Shown: positions 1 to 8,310, numbered from the stretch's first letter. The stretch is DNA of 23,297 bases from JAAYTY01 sp964569245 (GCA_964569245.1 CAZMTK010000021.1:1-23297); one strand, 5' to 3'. Made by a program: numbers and translations. Notes: generated from the letters alone by a model not told the origin.

Positions 1-118
1 CCAAGGCCGGAAGATGCTTCTCCCGCACCCCCCGCGACATGCCCCGGGGCAACGGGAGGTAGGAACATCGAGAGAGGTAGCTCAGATCATCAGCAGAACT
101 ATTGGAAGGGAGGATGCA

Positions 119-1189
119 ATGGCTGACAAGCTGGCACTGAAAGAGGTAAAGTGTTCGAACTGCGGGGCTGACGTTCAGTATCTTCCGGGGCTCGAAGTAA
201 CTGTGTGTGGTTATTGCGGGTCCAGGTTCGCTGTTGATACCCGTCCGATCGATGTTTCCGTCGAAGCCCCAGATCTTATTGCACCATTTGCTGTGAATCG
301 AGACAGGTTTCTTGCCTCCATTCGTGCCTGGCTCAGTGATGGAGACTATACGCCTGATGACGTGTTGACGGCTGAGATCGAAACGAAGGGTACATACCTT
401 CCCTTCTACGCATGGAGTGGTGAGTACAAGGCTGACTGGTTTGCTTCCTCCGGATATGACAGACAGGAAGAGTACCTCGGGATGCAGGACGGCAAGCTCG
501 TAAAGAAGCGCCGCACCGTGACAGACTGGAGACCCAGCAACGGAGTCATCAACGGTAAGTATTTGGTCTACACTCTTGCTTCTGATGCCATCCCTCAGGA
601 GCTCGCCCAGTTCTGCGAAGAGACCCCTCCCTCGTCAGCAATATCGTTCGACCCCAAGCAGATCACCGGCTACACACTGGAGCCATTCGAGAGAGACAAA
701 ACCGAGTTCATGACACGAGTTGAGCAGGAAGTCGATGCAATTGCCAAGATGAAGGCCTCGCCTCTTGTTCCCGGAGACAGGAGTAAGGACCTCATCTGCA
801 CTACCAAGCTCGAATCCCAGAACTGCAACCGCGTGTATCTTCCTTTCTGGATCACCACATTTGTTTATTCGGGCAAGCCATTTCGCTGCATAGTGGATGG
901 GCTGAACGAGAAGAGGATCATTGGCCAACGCCCACAAGATCCAGACAGGATAAAGAAAGCGAAAAAACTGCTCCTCCCAGGTAAATTGGCACTGATCGCT
1001 TCCGGAGTAGCATTGGTTGTGCCTCCAATGCTCGGGATGCAGATGATGGTTGGAGCACATAAATGGATCGTTTTCGGCCTGCTGGGAGCGACAGTGCTCC
1101 TCTGGATTGCAGGCTCCATCGCAAAGTCGGTGATGCTTGCCAGATCGCGGAAACTGCGCCAGCAGCTTCTCGCTCAGATGAACAAGTAG
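119..1189 (+). CDS. Zinc-ribbon protein with two C-terminal membrane segments
   Basis: I chose the ATG at 119 (356 residues) because GGAAGGGAGGA lies just upstream; the same frame stays open to position 14 but that extension looks non-coding. A zinc ribbon is seen at the N-terminus (C12, C15, C30, C33). The middle carries two related motifs, GTYLPFYAWSGEY and VYLPFWITTFVYSGKPF followed by a V-G-L-N-E-K-R-I-I-G-Q-R-P segment. These resemble the LPxW...Y.GK...NG.TGK..G..P signature of bacterial proteins usually annotated as TFIIB-type zinc-finger domain proteins. Two hydrophobic stretches at about residues 289-308 and 315-336 should anchor it in the membrane, followed by a basic tail. The biochemical role of that family is not known to me. 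The gene stands alone and ends at a strong palindrome. Confidence 0.8.
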   Translation: MADKLALKEVKCSNCGADVQYLPGLEVTVCGYCGSRFAVDTRPIDVSVEAPDLIAPFAVNRDRFLASIRAWLSDGDYTPDDVLTAEIETKGTYLPFYAWSGEYKADWFASSGYDRQEEYLGMQDGKLVKKRRTVTDWRPSNGVINGKYLVYTLASDAIPQELAQFCEETPPSSAISFDPKQITGYTLEPFERDKTEFMTRVEQEVDAIAKMKASPLVPGDRSKDLICTTKLESQNCNRVYLPFWITTFVYSGKPFRCIVDGLNEKRIIGQRPQDPDRIKKAKKLLLPGKLALIASGVALVVPPMLGMQMMVGAHKWIVFGLLGATVLLWIAGSIAKSVMLARSRKLRQQLLAQMNK

Positions 1190-1205
1190 AGCCCCACCCG
1201 AAGCT

Positions 1206-1235
1206 AGAGGAGCAGGCTCCGGAGCCTGCTCCTCT
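1206..1235. terminator. Perfect 30-bp palindrome between convergent genes
   Basis: The arm AGAGGAGCAGGCTCC is followed directly by its exact reverse complement. It lies between the stop of the + strand zinc-ribbon gene (1189) and the end of the - strand toxin frame (1255), so it suits a bidirectional terminator. There is no long T run, so Rho-independent activity is not certain. Confidence 0.6.
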
Positions 1236-1254
1236 TCATTGAATCATGAGCTGC

Positions 1255-1661
1255 TCAACGCTTCTTAACAATCGCCCTAAGCCTCTCCAGGTCCTCCACT
1301 TCCTTATGCTTCTTGTGAAAGATCTCGATCAGGAGAACCTCGTTCGACTCCGGCAGCCATTGCAGCACGATCCTGATGCCTGACTTCGCACCGGTGCCCT
1401 TCAGCGACCTGCAAGCGAACTTCTTTGCAACGGAGAAACCGCAGCCGCTGATCTCTCTGGCGCTTACCGGAAAGAAGCCAGGGCTTCGGGGGGATGCTCG
1501 CCGCAGGCGAGCAGCCGCACCTGGGTGGAGATGAAAACGGAGAGGTCCTCTTCAAGAGTCCGATAGGAGCGCAGCAGGCGCTTCATGTCAGCATCGAAGC
1601 ATGCCAGCCCCGCAACTCCGGGCTCGGGCAGGGATGAGGGGCTCTTCGAGGAGGGAGGCAT
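1255..1661 (-). pseudogene. RelE/ParE-like toxin partner of a Panacea antitoxin, split by a -1 frameshift
   Basis: Translation starts at an ATG that directly abuts the antitoxin stop (TAGATG). The first frame contains FDADMKRLLRSYRTLEEDL, then runs to a TAA at 1464. The rest of the same protein continues in another frame to a TGA at 1255-1257: ISGCGFSVAKKFACRSLKG, GAKSGIRIVLQWLPES and a final EIFHKKHKEVEDLERLRAI. The two halves together resemble small RelE/ParE-like toxins (K-x-F-A-C-R-S-L-K-G then an R-I-hydrophobic strand). Adding one base to the G6 run at 1488-1493 would restore an uninterrupted protein of about 135 residues. The toxin is therefore a pseudogene, a phase-variable gene or a sequencing artefact at a homopolymer. 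The family call is by motif recognition only. Confidence 0.62.
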
Positions 1662-2438
1662 CTATTCCTCCCCGTAGTCCCTCACCGAGTAGGGGGGAAG
1701 GCGATAGAAGACGCTCTCATAGGCAATCGGCTCTCCGGGCTTCGTAACCTTCCAGGGCACGTCGCCGTGCGAGTACTCGCTGATCTGGGTTGCGTTCATC
1801 TCCCCCAGCCTGCAGAGAACTTCGTTGACTGTTTCCAGCTCCCGGGCCGTGAGGGCTCCGAGGTCGGCAGAGCGGCGAGGCAGATACTTGGTCTGAGGGT
1901 AGGCGAAGTAATCGCTGCTAACCCTTTCCAGGTCGCCGTCGCGGATCATCTGCCCGATGATCTGCTTGAAGCTGGCCGGCGTGGGCCCGTGGTGGTTGCG
2001 AATGTACTCAGCACCAGTGAGCTGTTCCTCGTACTTCTCGAAGTGGTCGAAGTCGGCAAAGTAGAGCAGCTTGTAGATGACCGTCTCGCCGACGTGCGGG
2101 CGCGCCCCCACCTTCTCGAGGATGTAGAGCAGAACTTCCCTGAACTTGGCCGCGTTGCGTGCAGGCACGCTGATGCGAACCGGCTCCTTCGGTGCCGTGC
2201 GGGCCTCCTCGCAGAGCTTCACTTCGACGGGCTCGCCAGGCTCGAGGAACTGCTCGACGGTCAGGTTGAACAGCCTGGCGGCGGCTACCAGCTCCTCGGC
2301 GGAGAGCTTCCGGGTGCCTGCCTCCACCTGCACCAGCGCGGTCCTCTGCATGCCCAGCTTCTCGGCAAGCTGCCGCTGGGTGAGCCCCACGGTCTCTCGC
2401 AGGGATCGCACCCTCGCACCGACAGCGGTAGGGTCCAT
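1662..2438 (-). CDS. HTH-XRE plus Panacea-domain antitoxin (PanA-like)
   Basis: The protein has 258 residues. Start 2438 is preferred over an in-frame ATG at 2492 because GAGGAGG lies at ribosome-binding distance. Residues about 9-45 form a Cro/XRE-type helix-turn-helix (RQLAEKLGMQRTALVQVEAG). Residues about 98-235 match the Panacea domain (DUF4065/SocA-like): KLLYFADFDHFEKYEEQ, then GAEYIRNHHGPTP, and later SEYSHGDVPWK. Panacea proteins are antitoxins found beside many unrelated toxins, usually in two-gene operons. Here the downstream gene abuts the stop codon, as expected for a coupled antitoxin-toxin pair, although the toxin frame is broken. The HTH and the inverted repeat upstream suggest autoregulation. 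The domain call is firm; the functional state of the pair is inference. Confidence 0.88.
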   Translation of the reverse strand: MDPTAVGARVRSLRETVGLTQRQLAEKLGMQRTALVQVEAGTRKLSAEELVAAARLFNLTVEQFLEPGEPVEVKLCEEARTAPKEPVRISVPARNAAKFREVLLYILEKVGARPHVGETVIYKLLYFADFDHFEKYEEQLTGAEYIRNHHGPTPASFKQIIGQMIRDGDLERVSSDYFAYPQTKYLPRRSADLGALTARELETVNEVLCRLGEMNATQISEYSHGDVPWKVTKPGEPIAYESVFYRLPPYSVRDYGEE

Positions 2439-2470
2439 TTCCAGCCTCCTCTCGCTCTCGATGAAGATGC

Positions 2471-2508
2471 GTATGATATGCAGACATGTCAATGTTGTAT
2501 TTTCATAC
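2471..2508. promoter_or_regulatory. Operator-like inverted repeat upstream of the Panacea locus
   Basis: Arms GTATGATATGCAGACAT (2471-2487) and ATGTTGTATTTTCATAC (2492-2508) are inverted and match at 11 of 17 positions, with perfect outer GTATGA/TCATAC ends. The repeat lies 33 bp before the antitoxin start. On the - strand it contains TTGACA (2492-2487), a possible -35, but the -10 at 17 bp is poor. It is the likely binding site of the antitoxin's own HTH. Confidence 0.5.
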
Positions 2509-2572
2509 CTTCACTGCTGGTCCTTGAATGATGGGAGCCGGGTAACCGTAGCCTTGGGAGCAAACAACCCCC

Positions 2573-3136
2573 TCACTCTTCCAGCAGCGCCTCGATCTCT
2601 TCCTCCGAGAACGGTTTCAGGTCGTTTCGGTCGATGCCCACGTCGATCAGCCTCGCCGAGGGCGGGGGTGGCATGCCCGGGGCATGCAGGGTGCTGCACA
2701 GAAGGGGCAGCTCGGGGCTCACCGCCGCATAGCCCGGGTCGTGCGCCAGCATCACACTCCGCCCCGCCAGCTCCATTGTCAGGAACGGCATGATCGGCCG
2801 GAAACACAGGTAGCGGTTGAAGCGCTTCACGAACGACTCGTCGTCGTGTCCTGCCATGACCAGCGCCCGCCGGATGTCGAGGTCGATCCGGCACAGGCTC
2901 TGGATTCTTGCCTGGAGCTCGTTCCTGTTGTCAAAGCCGTACCCTGCTCTGCTTGCATATCCAGTGGGCTTGTCGCTCTCGCTGTACAGGCCCCCCACTA
3001 TGTACAGCAAGTCACCCGGCTTCAGAGCGGCATTGATGCTGTCGGCTATCAGCTCGTCGGCATTCGCAGGCCTGCCGCACCTCTTGCGCACCGCCGGGTC
3101 GGTGAAGTGCAGGTCGGCCGTGAAGTAGCGCTTCAT
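2573..3136 (-). CDS. Small metallophosphoesterase-like protein with degenerate metal site
   Basis: The 187-residue frame starts at an ATG at 3136 behind a G-rich AGCGGGGGTG stretch; longer in-frame starts add only an Ala/Pro/Gly-rich tail. The fold signature of small calcineurin-like phosphoesterases is visible: YFTADLHF (residues 4-11, D8 and H10), a GD-LLYI-VGGL segment, LVMAGHDD (92-99), MLAHDPG (129-135) and the closing IDVGIDRNDLKPFSEEEI typical of the family. Key residues differ: GD of the second motif is GG (48-49), GNHD is AGHD/GHDD, and the late H-G-H motif is not recognisable. One metal site is therefore probably impaired, so it may be a binding protein or a weak enzyme. It follows the AAA+ pair by 81 bp on the same strand, separated by a GC-rich hairpin, and probably belongs to the same transcript. 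Confidence 0.68.
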   Translation of the reverse strand: MKRYFTADLHFTDPAVRKRCGRPANADELIADSINAALKPGDLLYIVGGLYSESDKPTGYASRAGYGFDNRNELQARIQSLCRIDLDIRRALVMAGHDDESFVKRFNRYLCFRPIMPFLTMELAGRSVMLAHDPGYAAVSPELPLLCSTLHAPGMPPPPSARLIDVGIDRNDLKPFSEEEIEALLEE

Positions 3137-3178
3137 CGGGGCGTCACCCCCGCTTCCCAGCGGTTGCAGATGCGGCGC

Positions 3179-3203
3179 GCCGGGGGCCGCAGGAGCCCCC
3201 GGC
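3179..3203 (-). terminator. GC-rich hairpin between the AAA+ gene and the phosphoesterase gene
   Basis: GCCGGGGGC (3179-3187) and GCCCCCGGC (3195-3203) form a 9-bp stem with a 7-nt loop, extendable outward through GCGC after a 2-nt bulge. There is no T run. It sits in the 81-bp gap after the AAA+ stop codon and could attenuate transcription into the phosphoesterase gene or stabilise the upstream message. Confidence 0.4.
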
Positions 3204-3217
3204 ATGCGCGCCCGGCC

Positions 3218-5461
3218 TCACGCCGTCACTCCGAAGCCTATGCCGCTCTTCGGGGCTTCCCCGTCCGCCGCGATCTTCTCCACGCGCGCGGCTTCCCTCA
3301 GGTGCCGCATGGACACAGGCACGCCGTCGGCCGCGGCCTCGTAGGCCGCCTTGAGCACGGCGCTCCTGATCAGCCCGCCCGTGAACTCCAGTTCCCCAGC
3401 CAGGGCGTCCAGATCTACGTCGCCGGCAAGCGGCACTGAAGGGGGAAGGAGCTTCCTCCACAGGGAGGCCCGCGCCTTCGCGTCGGGCACGGGGAAGACC
3501 AGCTTCCACCTGATGCGGCGCTCGAACGCCGGGTCGAGGCGGAGGGCCAGGTTCGTGGTGAGGATCACTATGCCCGTGTAGTCCTCCATCTCTTTCAGCA
3601 GAGTGTTGATGTGGCTGTTGATGTAGTAGCTGCCATGCTCCGCCGCGTCCACCCTTGCGGCGAACAGCGCGTCGGCCTCGTCGAACACCAGCACGTCACC
3701 CGAGGCCGCCGACAGCCTGAAGACTTCGGCGATGTGCTTCTCGGTCTCGCCGACGTACTTGTCCATTATGCCCGCGATGCGCACCACGCGCATGGATCTG
3801 TCGAGCTCGCCGGCTATCGCCTCGGCGGTGAGCGTCTTGCCCGTGCCGCTGGGGCCGGAGAACAGGGCCGAGATGCTGCGGCCCGTTCCATACACCTCCC
3901 CCATGCCCCACTTCTCGAAAACCGTCTCCCTCGCCTTCACCGCCTTGATGATCTGCGATACCTGAAGCTTCAGAGCTTCGGAGAGAACCACGCTATCCAG
4001 ACGGGCCTTCGGCCTGGTGACACAGGATGGGCTGTCTTCGCTCATGTCCCTCCTGAACCTCCAACCGTGCCTGCCCTCGGAGCCCTCTCCAGGCAGCAGG
4101 TCTCCGTTGTGGAGGGCCCTGTCCTCCCTGCGCAGCGAAACCCTCCGGCAGGCGCTCTTCACCAGGCCCTTCAGAGCCTTCTCGCACAGCTCCAGCCTCC
4201 CGGCCACCCTCGCCGCGTCGAAATCAGGGGCCAGTTCCACACCATCGGGGATGGCCTGCCTGATGATCTCGGCCCTTCGCTCGGGGCCCGGCACCGGGAT
4301 CTGCAGAACGTGACCGACCAGCCTGCCCAGCGGGCCGCCCAGGCCCGGAAGGGAATCCGCCAGAAGGATCACCGTGCCACCGAAACCGGCCAGCTCCTCG
4401 GCGAAGCCCGTGGCGAGTAAGTCGTCAGGGTCGTCGTCCATCAGGCGCTCGGCGCTTACGAAGCAGGGAACGGCGTTCTGCAGCCTCGCCAGGCCCAGTG
4501 TGCGGGCAAGATCCTCCGGCTCGTCGTACTCATGCCGCAGATATGGGAGGGTCCTGATGCTGCAGAGGTTCCTTCCCAGCATGCCTGCAAGGGCCCTGGC
4601 GGCGTCCAGGGCGCCCGACCCCGCCGGCCCCCACATGAGGATGATGCCGGGCTCGGAGTACTCGCCCGGCTCGGAGGTTTCCAGCATCTCGATCCGCTGC
4701 CTCTCGTGCGCGGCCACGCTCTCCAGCTCCTGAACCAGCTCGGGCGGGAGGTCGAGAGATGCGAGGTCTCCGGGGGCATCGAAAACCTTGCAGGTCTTGT
4801 CCGCCGAGATCTGAACCCGGCCGTAGCCCATGACCATGTTGCTGATGACCAGGGGCACCTCCGGGACAACCCTCAGGAAGTCGCTCTCGCTGAAGCTGCG
4901 CCAGCTGGTGCGGCTGCCTACGGTCATCAGCCCGCATGCCGCAAGCCTCGACGATGGCGTGAAAACGCTTCGAGCCCTTACCGCGTCCCATCCCGCAAGC
5001 GCCGCCAGCTTCAGCAGGGCCCTCACACTGCAGTCACCGCACGAGGTCGCGGCATCCATCAGGCTCTCGAAACCGCGCCTCGACCTGTAGGCGATGACCA
5101 GCATCAGAACGGTCTCCTCCAGGTCGTCCAGCCCCAGCTGGCGTGAAAGCCTCACAAGGGGAAGGTCGACCTCCGGCCTCTGGTCGAGCGTGGCATCGAC
5201 CCTCTTCCTCAGCCTGACCGACTCGTGGTGGAAGGCCTTCACGGCTGCGGGATCGGGCGGGGTCTCGGGTTCGGTGCCTTCGAGCTTCTCGGCCATCAGA
5301 ATCTCGGAGTAGCTGGACTTGCTCCGGTGCTCCTCCACACGCTCGCCTCGCAGCCAGCACAGCTTCTCCAGAACCGAGAAGTACTCCTCCAGGAACTCTG
5401 CATTGCTATCGAACGGTCTTGATGTGTTGTTTGCGGCTTTGTCCTCCTCTCGTTTGTTCAT
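3218..5461 (-). CDS. Two-domain AAA+ ATPase with canonical second domain
   Basis: The ATG at 5461 (747 residues) has an AAGGGGGA ribosome binding site; upstream in-frame sequence overlaps the previous gene and is not used. Residues 1-40 carry an F-x-S-N-x-E-F-L-E-E-Y motif shared with the neighbouring paralog. Residues about 98-215 resemble the helical/winged-helix region found before the ATPase in COG0464-type proteins, including the Afp15-like ATPases of contractile injection systems. A first AAA domain is degenerate: GPAGSGAL at 278-285 lacks the Walker A lysine. The second is intact: GPSGTGKT (536-543), pore loop DKYVGE (567-572), Walker B LVFDEAD (591-597), sensor 1 TTN (635-637), arginine fingers FERR (646-649) and sensor 2 GGLIRSA (695-701). 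It starts 16 bp after the paralog. Likely role: ATP-driven protein remodelling with the paralog as partner; the substrate is unknown. Confidence 0.87.
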   Translation of the reverse strand: MNKREEDKAANNTSRPFDSNAEFLEEYFSVLEKLCWLRGERVEEHRSKSSYSEILMAEKLEGTEPETPPDPAAVKAFHHESVRLRKRVDATLDQRPEVDLPLVRLSRQLGLDDLEETVLMLVIAYRSRRGFESLMDAATSCGDCSVRALLKLAALAGWDAVRARSVFTPSSRLAACGLMTVGSRTSWRSFSESDFLRVVPEVPLVISNMVMGYGRVQISADKTCKVFDAPGDLASLDLPPELVQELESVAAHERQRIEMLETSEPGEYSEPGIILMWGPAGSGALDAARALAGMLGRNLCSIRTLPYLRHEYDEPEDLARTLGLARLQNAVPCFVSAERLMDDDPDDLLATGFAEELAGFGGTVILLADSLPGLGGPLGRLVGHVLQIPVPGPERRAEIIRQAIPDGVELAPDFDAARVAGRLELCEKALKGLVKSACRRVSLRREDRALHNGDLLPGEGSEGRHGWRFRRDMSEDSPSCVTRPKARLDSVVLSEALKLQVSQIIKAVKARETVFEKWGMGEVYGTGRSISALFSGPSGTGKTLTAEAIAGELDRSMRVVRIAGIMDKYVGETEKHIAEVFRLSAASGDVLVFDEADALFAARVDAAEHGSYYINSHINTLLKEMEDYTGIVILTTNLALRLDPAFERRIRWKLVFPVPDAKARASLWRKLLPPSVPLAGDVDLDALAGELEFTGGLIRSAVLKAAYEAAADGVPVSMRHLREAARVEKIAADGEAPKSGIGFGVTA

Positions 5462-5477
5462 GCGGCTCCCCCTTTCT

Positions 5478-7643
5478 CTACTGGTCCAGCTCGGTCTCGC
5501 TCGCCCAGAGCAGGTGCTCCATCGTAATCCTCTCCCCCCTGTCCGCGGCGCGAAGCGCCGCCCGTCTTGCCGCGCTTCTGATCCTCCCGCCCGCCATCTC
5601 GAAGCGCCCGGCGAGGGCATGGAAGTCCACGTCGTCGGCCACCGGGGCCTCCGGCGGGAAGCACTTCCTCCAGATCGCCTCCCTGGCCGTGCTGTCGGGC
5701 TCGGGGAACTCGATTCTCCAGCCCAGGAGCCTCGCTATCTCGCGGTCGGGCTCGAACAGCAGGGTTTCGGACAGGATCACGATCCCCGCGAAGCTCCTGA
5801 TGCCCCCGGCTGTCTTCAGGATGTTGGAGCGGTCGCCGAAGCCGGGGAACGGTCTGCAGGATGCCGGCGGCACGGCCAGCAGGCGTGCGTCCTCCACCAG
5901 CAGCACCTCGCCGCCCTCGGCCGAAGCGCGAAGCATCCGTGCGATGCCCTCGTCCATCTCGCCGTCGCGGGTGTTGCGCAGATCGAGCATGCTCTCCACC
6001 CGGAAGGGCATTCCCAGCTCGCCCGCGATCGCCCGGGCCGCGGCAGCCTTGCCCGTGCCCTCGGGGCCGGTGAAGAGGGCTGCGATGCCCGACCCCGGCT
6101 CCTCCAGCCTTCCCATGCCCCAGGTGCCCATCACCTCGCTCCTCCTCCTTATGAAGGCCACGATTTCGTACAGCTTCTCGTGCAGGCTCGTGGGGAGGAC
6201 CAGGTCGTCCAGGCGGATCTCAGGAACGGTTGCCGAGGCGGTGCTTCCCAATTCCCAGGGCTCTGATGAAGGGCCCCCGGGCGGAACGAAGTCGCTAGTC
6301 AGGAGGGCCCGCCGGCCCGGTGGGCGCGAGGCCGCCTTCCTGAGGGCGCGGATCACGGCCTTCCTGACGCACCGAACCGGGCTCTTCGTCATCGCAGCGG
6401 CCGCGTTCAGGTCGAGTGTCGGCGCACGCTCGACGGAACCTGGGATCATCCTGTCGATGAGGGCCGCCCGCTCGCGAGCTGTCAGCGGGTGGAACTCGAC
6501 CACGATGTCGGCCGAGTGCGCCATCACGCCGTCGAGGCGCGCCGAGTCGCTCACCGAGAAGACCACCGCCCCTCCGCACCGGCTGTCCAGGATGTCCAGC
6601 AGGGCCTCCTGGTCGAACCTCCCGTTCGGCGTGTCGGCGAACAGCCAGTCCGCATTCGTGATGAAAGGGATGGCGCTGCTCGAGCAGGCAAGCGAGGCGA
6701 GGGCCCCCAGCGTCGCGATCGGCTCGCCGTGGGACCTGGCTATCTCCGAGGCGTCGATGCGGAGCAGGTTCTTCCCCGCCATCGAGGCTGCGGCCTCGGC
6801 GGCCGACCGCCGGCCGGTGCCCGTCCGCCCCCGGAACACGACAAGGAGGGGGCTCTTCGAGAACCCTCCGGAGCCTCCCCCGGGCTCGCACTCAGGCGGG
6901 CCTTCCATGCAGCACTCTGCGATCGCCCGCAGCGCTGCCGCCTTCTGCTCGCCGAGAACCAGATCCTCCGGCTTCAGGGATGGTATCACGAGGCGCGGGT
7001 TGCCTGCGGCATCGTCCAGCCCGAGCCCCGGGTTGCAGATGAGGTTCTGTATCTCCAGCGGCATCTCCAGGGGCTCCGTCATGAAGTCCGCCTCGGTCTC
7101 GAACAGCCGGCTGTCGCCCCTCCAGCAGATCAGCCTCGAGTCGATCAGGCGGGATGGAGAGAGGAAGGAGGCCCGTGCCTCGGCGATCTCGGCCAGGCTG
7201 CTGCAGAAGACCGTGCAGAAGCTCTGCACGCACGGAGAAGGCGTGCCTGCCGCATCCTCGAAGAGCTGCCTGAAGCCCGCATCGTCGGACAGGAGGAACA
7301 TCGCCGCCAGGATGTCCTTCTCGATGGCAGTGAGGCCGTTCGAGCGCGCAAGCTCCTCCAGGGGAAGACCGGGCTTCCCTCTGCGCAGGGTCGCCTGTAC
7401 CCTCGCCGGAAAGGCGCGATTGCGCTTCTCCCAGTCGCCGGGCTCCACAGGCGTGCCCTGTGGCGTCAGGCAGGACGTGACGGTGCCTTCGAGCTGCTCG
7501 GCCGTCTCCCCGGGTCGGGTTGACGGGGTTCTCCTGCCGAGAAGCTTGGACAGTCTGCCTCTCAGGATGAATCCGTACTCTTCGAGGTACTCCGTGTTGG
7601 AATGGAAGGGTGTGATCGGGGCGGGTCCTTCGAGTTCGCTCAT
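5478..7643 (-). CDS. Paralogous two-domain AAA+ protein, probably catalytically dead
   Basis: The ATG at 7643 (721 residues) is preceded by AAAGGAGG. It is a full-length paralog of the next gene: FHSNTEYLEEY (13-23) versus FDSNAEFLEEY, TWGMG (507-511) versus KWGMG, and IWRKCFPPEAPVADDVDFHALAG-type C-terminal lid sequence in both. Its ATPase motifs are eroded. Domain 1 has GRTGTGRRS (272-280, lysine to arginine). Domain 2 has GPEGTGKAA (526-534, no Ser/Thr after the lysine), LLVEDA instead of LVFDEA (581-586), SE in place of the sensor 1 Asn (625-626), no FERR arginine fingers and no aromatic KYVG pore loop. The lid with GGRIRSA (685-691) is kept. I infer a regulatory or scaffolding subunit that forms mixed rings with its active sibling. 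It is the first gene of the operon, and TAG is its stop. Confidence 0.84.
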   Translation of the reverse strand: MSELEGPAPITPFHSNTEYLEEYGFILRGRLSKLLGRRTPSTRPGETAEQLEGTVTSCLTPQGTPVEPGDWEKRNRAFPARVQATLRRGKPGLPLEELARSNGLTAIEKDILAAMFLLSDDAGFRQLFEDAAGTPSPCVQSFCTVFCSSLAEIAEARASFLSPSRLIDSRLICWRGDSRLFETEADFMTEPLEMPLEIQNLICNPGLGLDDAAGNPRLVIPSLKPEDLVLGEQKAAALRAIAECCMEGPPECEPGGGSGGFSKSPLLVVFRGRTGTGRRSAAEAAASMAGKNLLRIDASEIARSHGEPIATLGALASLACSSSAIPFITNADWLFADTPNGRFDQEALLDILDSRCGGAVVFSVSDSARLDGVMAHSADIVVEFHPLTARERAALIDRMIPGSVERAPTLDLNAAAAMTKSPVRCVRKAVIRALRKAASRPPGRRALLTSDFVPPGGPSSEPWELGSTASATVPEIRLDDLVLPTSLHEKLYEIVAFIRRRSEVMGTWGMGRLEEPGSGIAALFTGPEGTGKAAAARAIAGELGMPFRVESMLDLRNTRDGEMDEGIARMLRASAEGGEVLLVEDARLLAVPPASCRPFPGFGDRSNILKTAGGIRSFAGIVILSETLLFEPDREIARLLGWRIEFPEPDSTAREAIWRKCFPPEAPVADDVDFHALAGRFEMAGGRIRSAARRAALRAADRGERITMEHLLWASETELDQ

Positions 7644-8115
7644 CGAGCCTCCTTTGCTGCGTAGCTTTCTTGAGCATTGCGCTTGCCAGAACAGGATGAT
7701 CGGCATAATGCAATGCACCGCAACTCTTAACGGAAATCCTCTTCCTCGGCCGCACGCCGGAGGCCGTCAGATGCATGATCACTGGCTGATGTCGATCCAT
7801 CAGAAATCAATGCAGCTCAAGCTGGTCGAGATTGAATGTAAATACACCTGAATATATCACTAAATATTATCATTCAGCATAAATACTTATGTTTATCGCC
7901 ATTATCAGTGCAAGTGTCGTGCGCGCCATCATTCCTTTGATGGGCGCCTGTACCGATTATTCCTTGTATGGTGATCAGCCGTCGGGGTGAATCGGCTCTT
8001 CTAATATAAGCTATGAATGAAGATTTGTCAAGTCATCGAGCCGGGTTTCCGTGCGGAAAGCGGGCCTTGTTGTGTTGTCGAGCCGGACGGAAGGGCATCT
8101 TCCCAGACAGCAGGC

Positions 8116-8144
8116 TTGACAATGATAGGCTATAATATTATATT
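8116..8144 (+). promoter_or_regulatory. Sigma-70-like promoter facing the peptidase operon
   Basis: A perfect -35 TTGACA (8116-8121), a 17-bp spacer and -10 TATATT (8139-8144) are visible; TATAAT also occurs inside the spacer. The predicted start near 8151 gives a leader of about 250 nt before the peptidase ATG. The leader holds the 30-bp palindrome and the mini-ORFs. Confidence 0.65.
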
Positions 8145-8230
8145 ATGCGTATGAAACACTCCTTCTTGTCGCTCGATACCTGCTTCTTCATTTCCGGAAG
8201 CTTCATTTTCTGACGATCAATCCAGGCGGC

Positions 8231-8260
8231 TTCAGTTACTGACGGCCGTCAGTCACTGAA
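8231..8260. repeat. Near-perfect 30-bp palindrome in the leader
   Basis: Arms TTCAGTTACTGACGG and CCGTCAGTCACTGAA pair at 14 of 15 positions. It lies between the predicted promoter and the peptidase start, with no T run on either strand. It may be a repressor operator or a leader hairpin. Confidence 0.6.
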
Positions 8261-8310
8261 AGTACAAAACTGATGGCTCGTCGCCATGAACAAGCCATGA
8301 AACCACGAAA

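Noticed and set aside
75..110. tRNA-like GGTAGCTCAG string
   Set aside because: Only a D-arm-like string is present; no acceptor stem or T arm can be folded around it.
1767..2531. 254-residue + strand open frame opposite the antitoxin
   Set aside because: It is a shadow of the Panacea protein and shows no domain of its own.
5419..7851. 810-residue + strand open frame opposite the AAA+ gene
   Set aside because: It is antisense to a protein with clear AAA+ architecture; its product is Ser/Arg/Pro-rich without domains, as expected from a GC-rich shadow frame.
7850..8150. AT-rich block as a replication or transfer origin
   Set aside because: No iterons, DnaA-box cluster or initiator gene is seen; promoter-rich intergenic DNA explains the composition.
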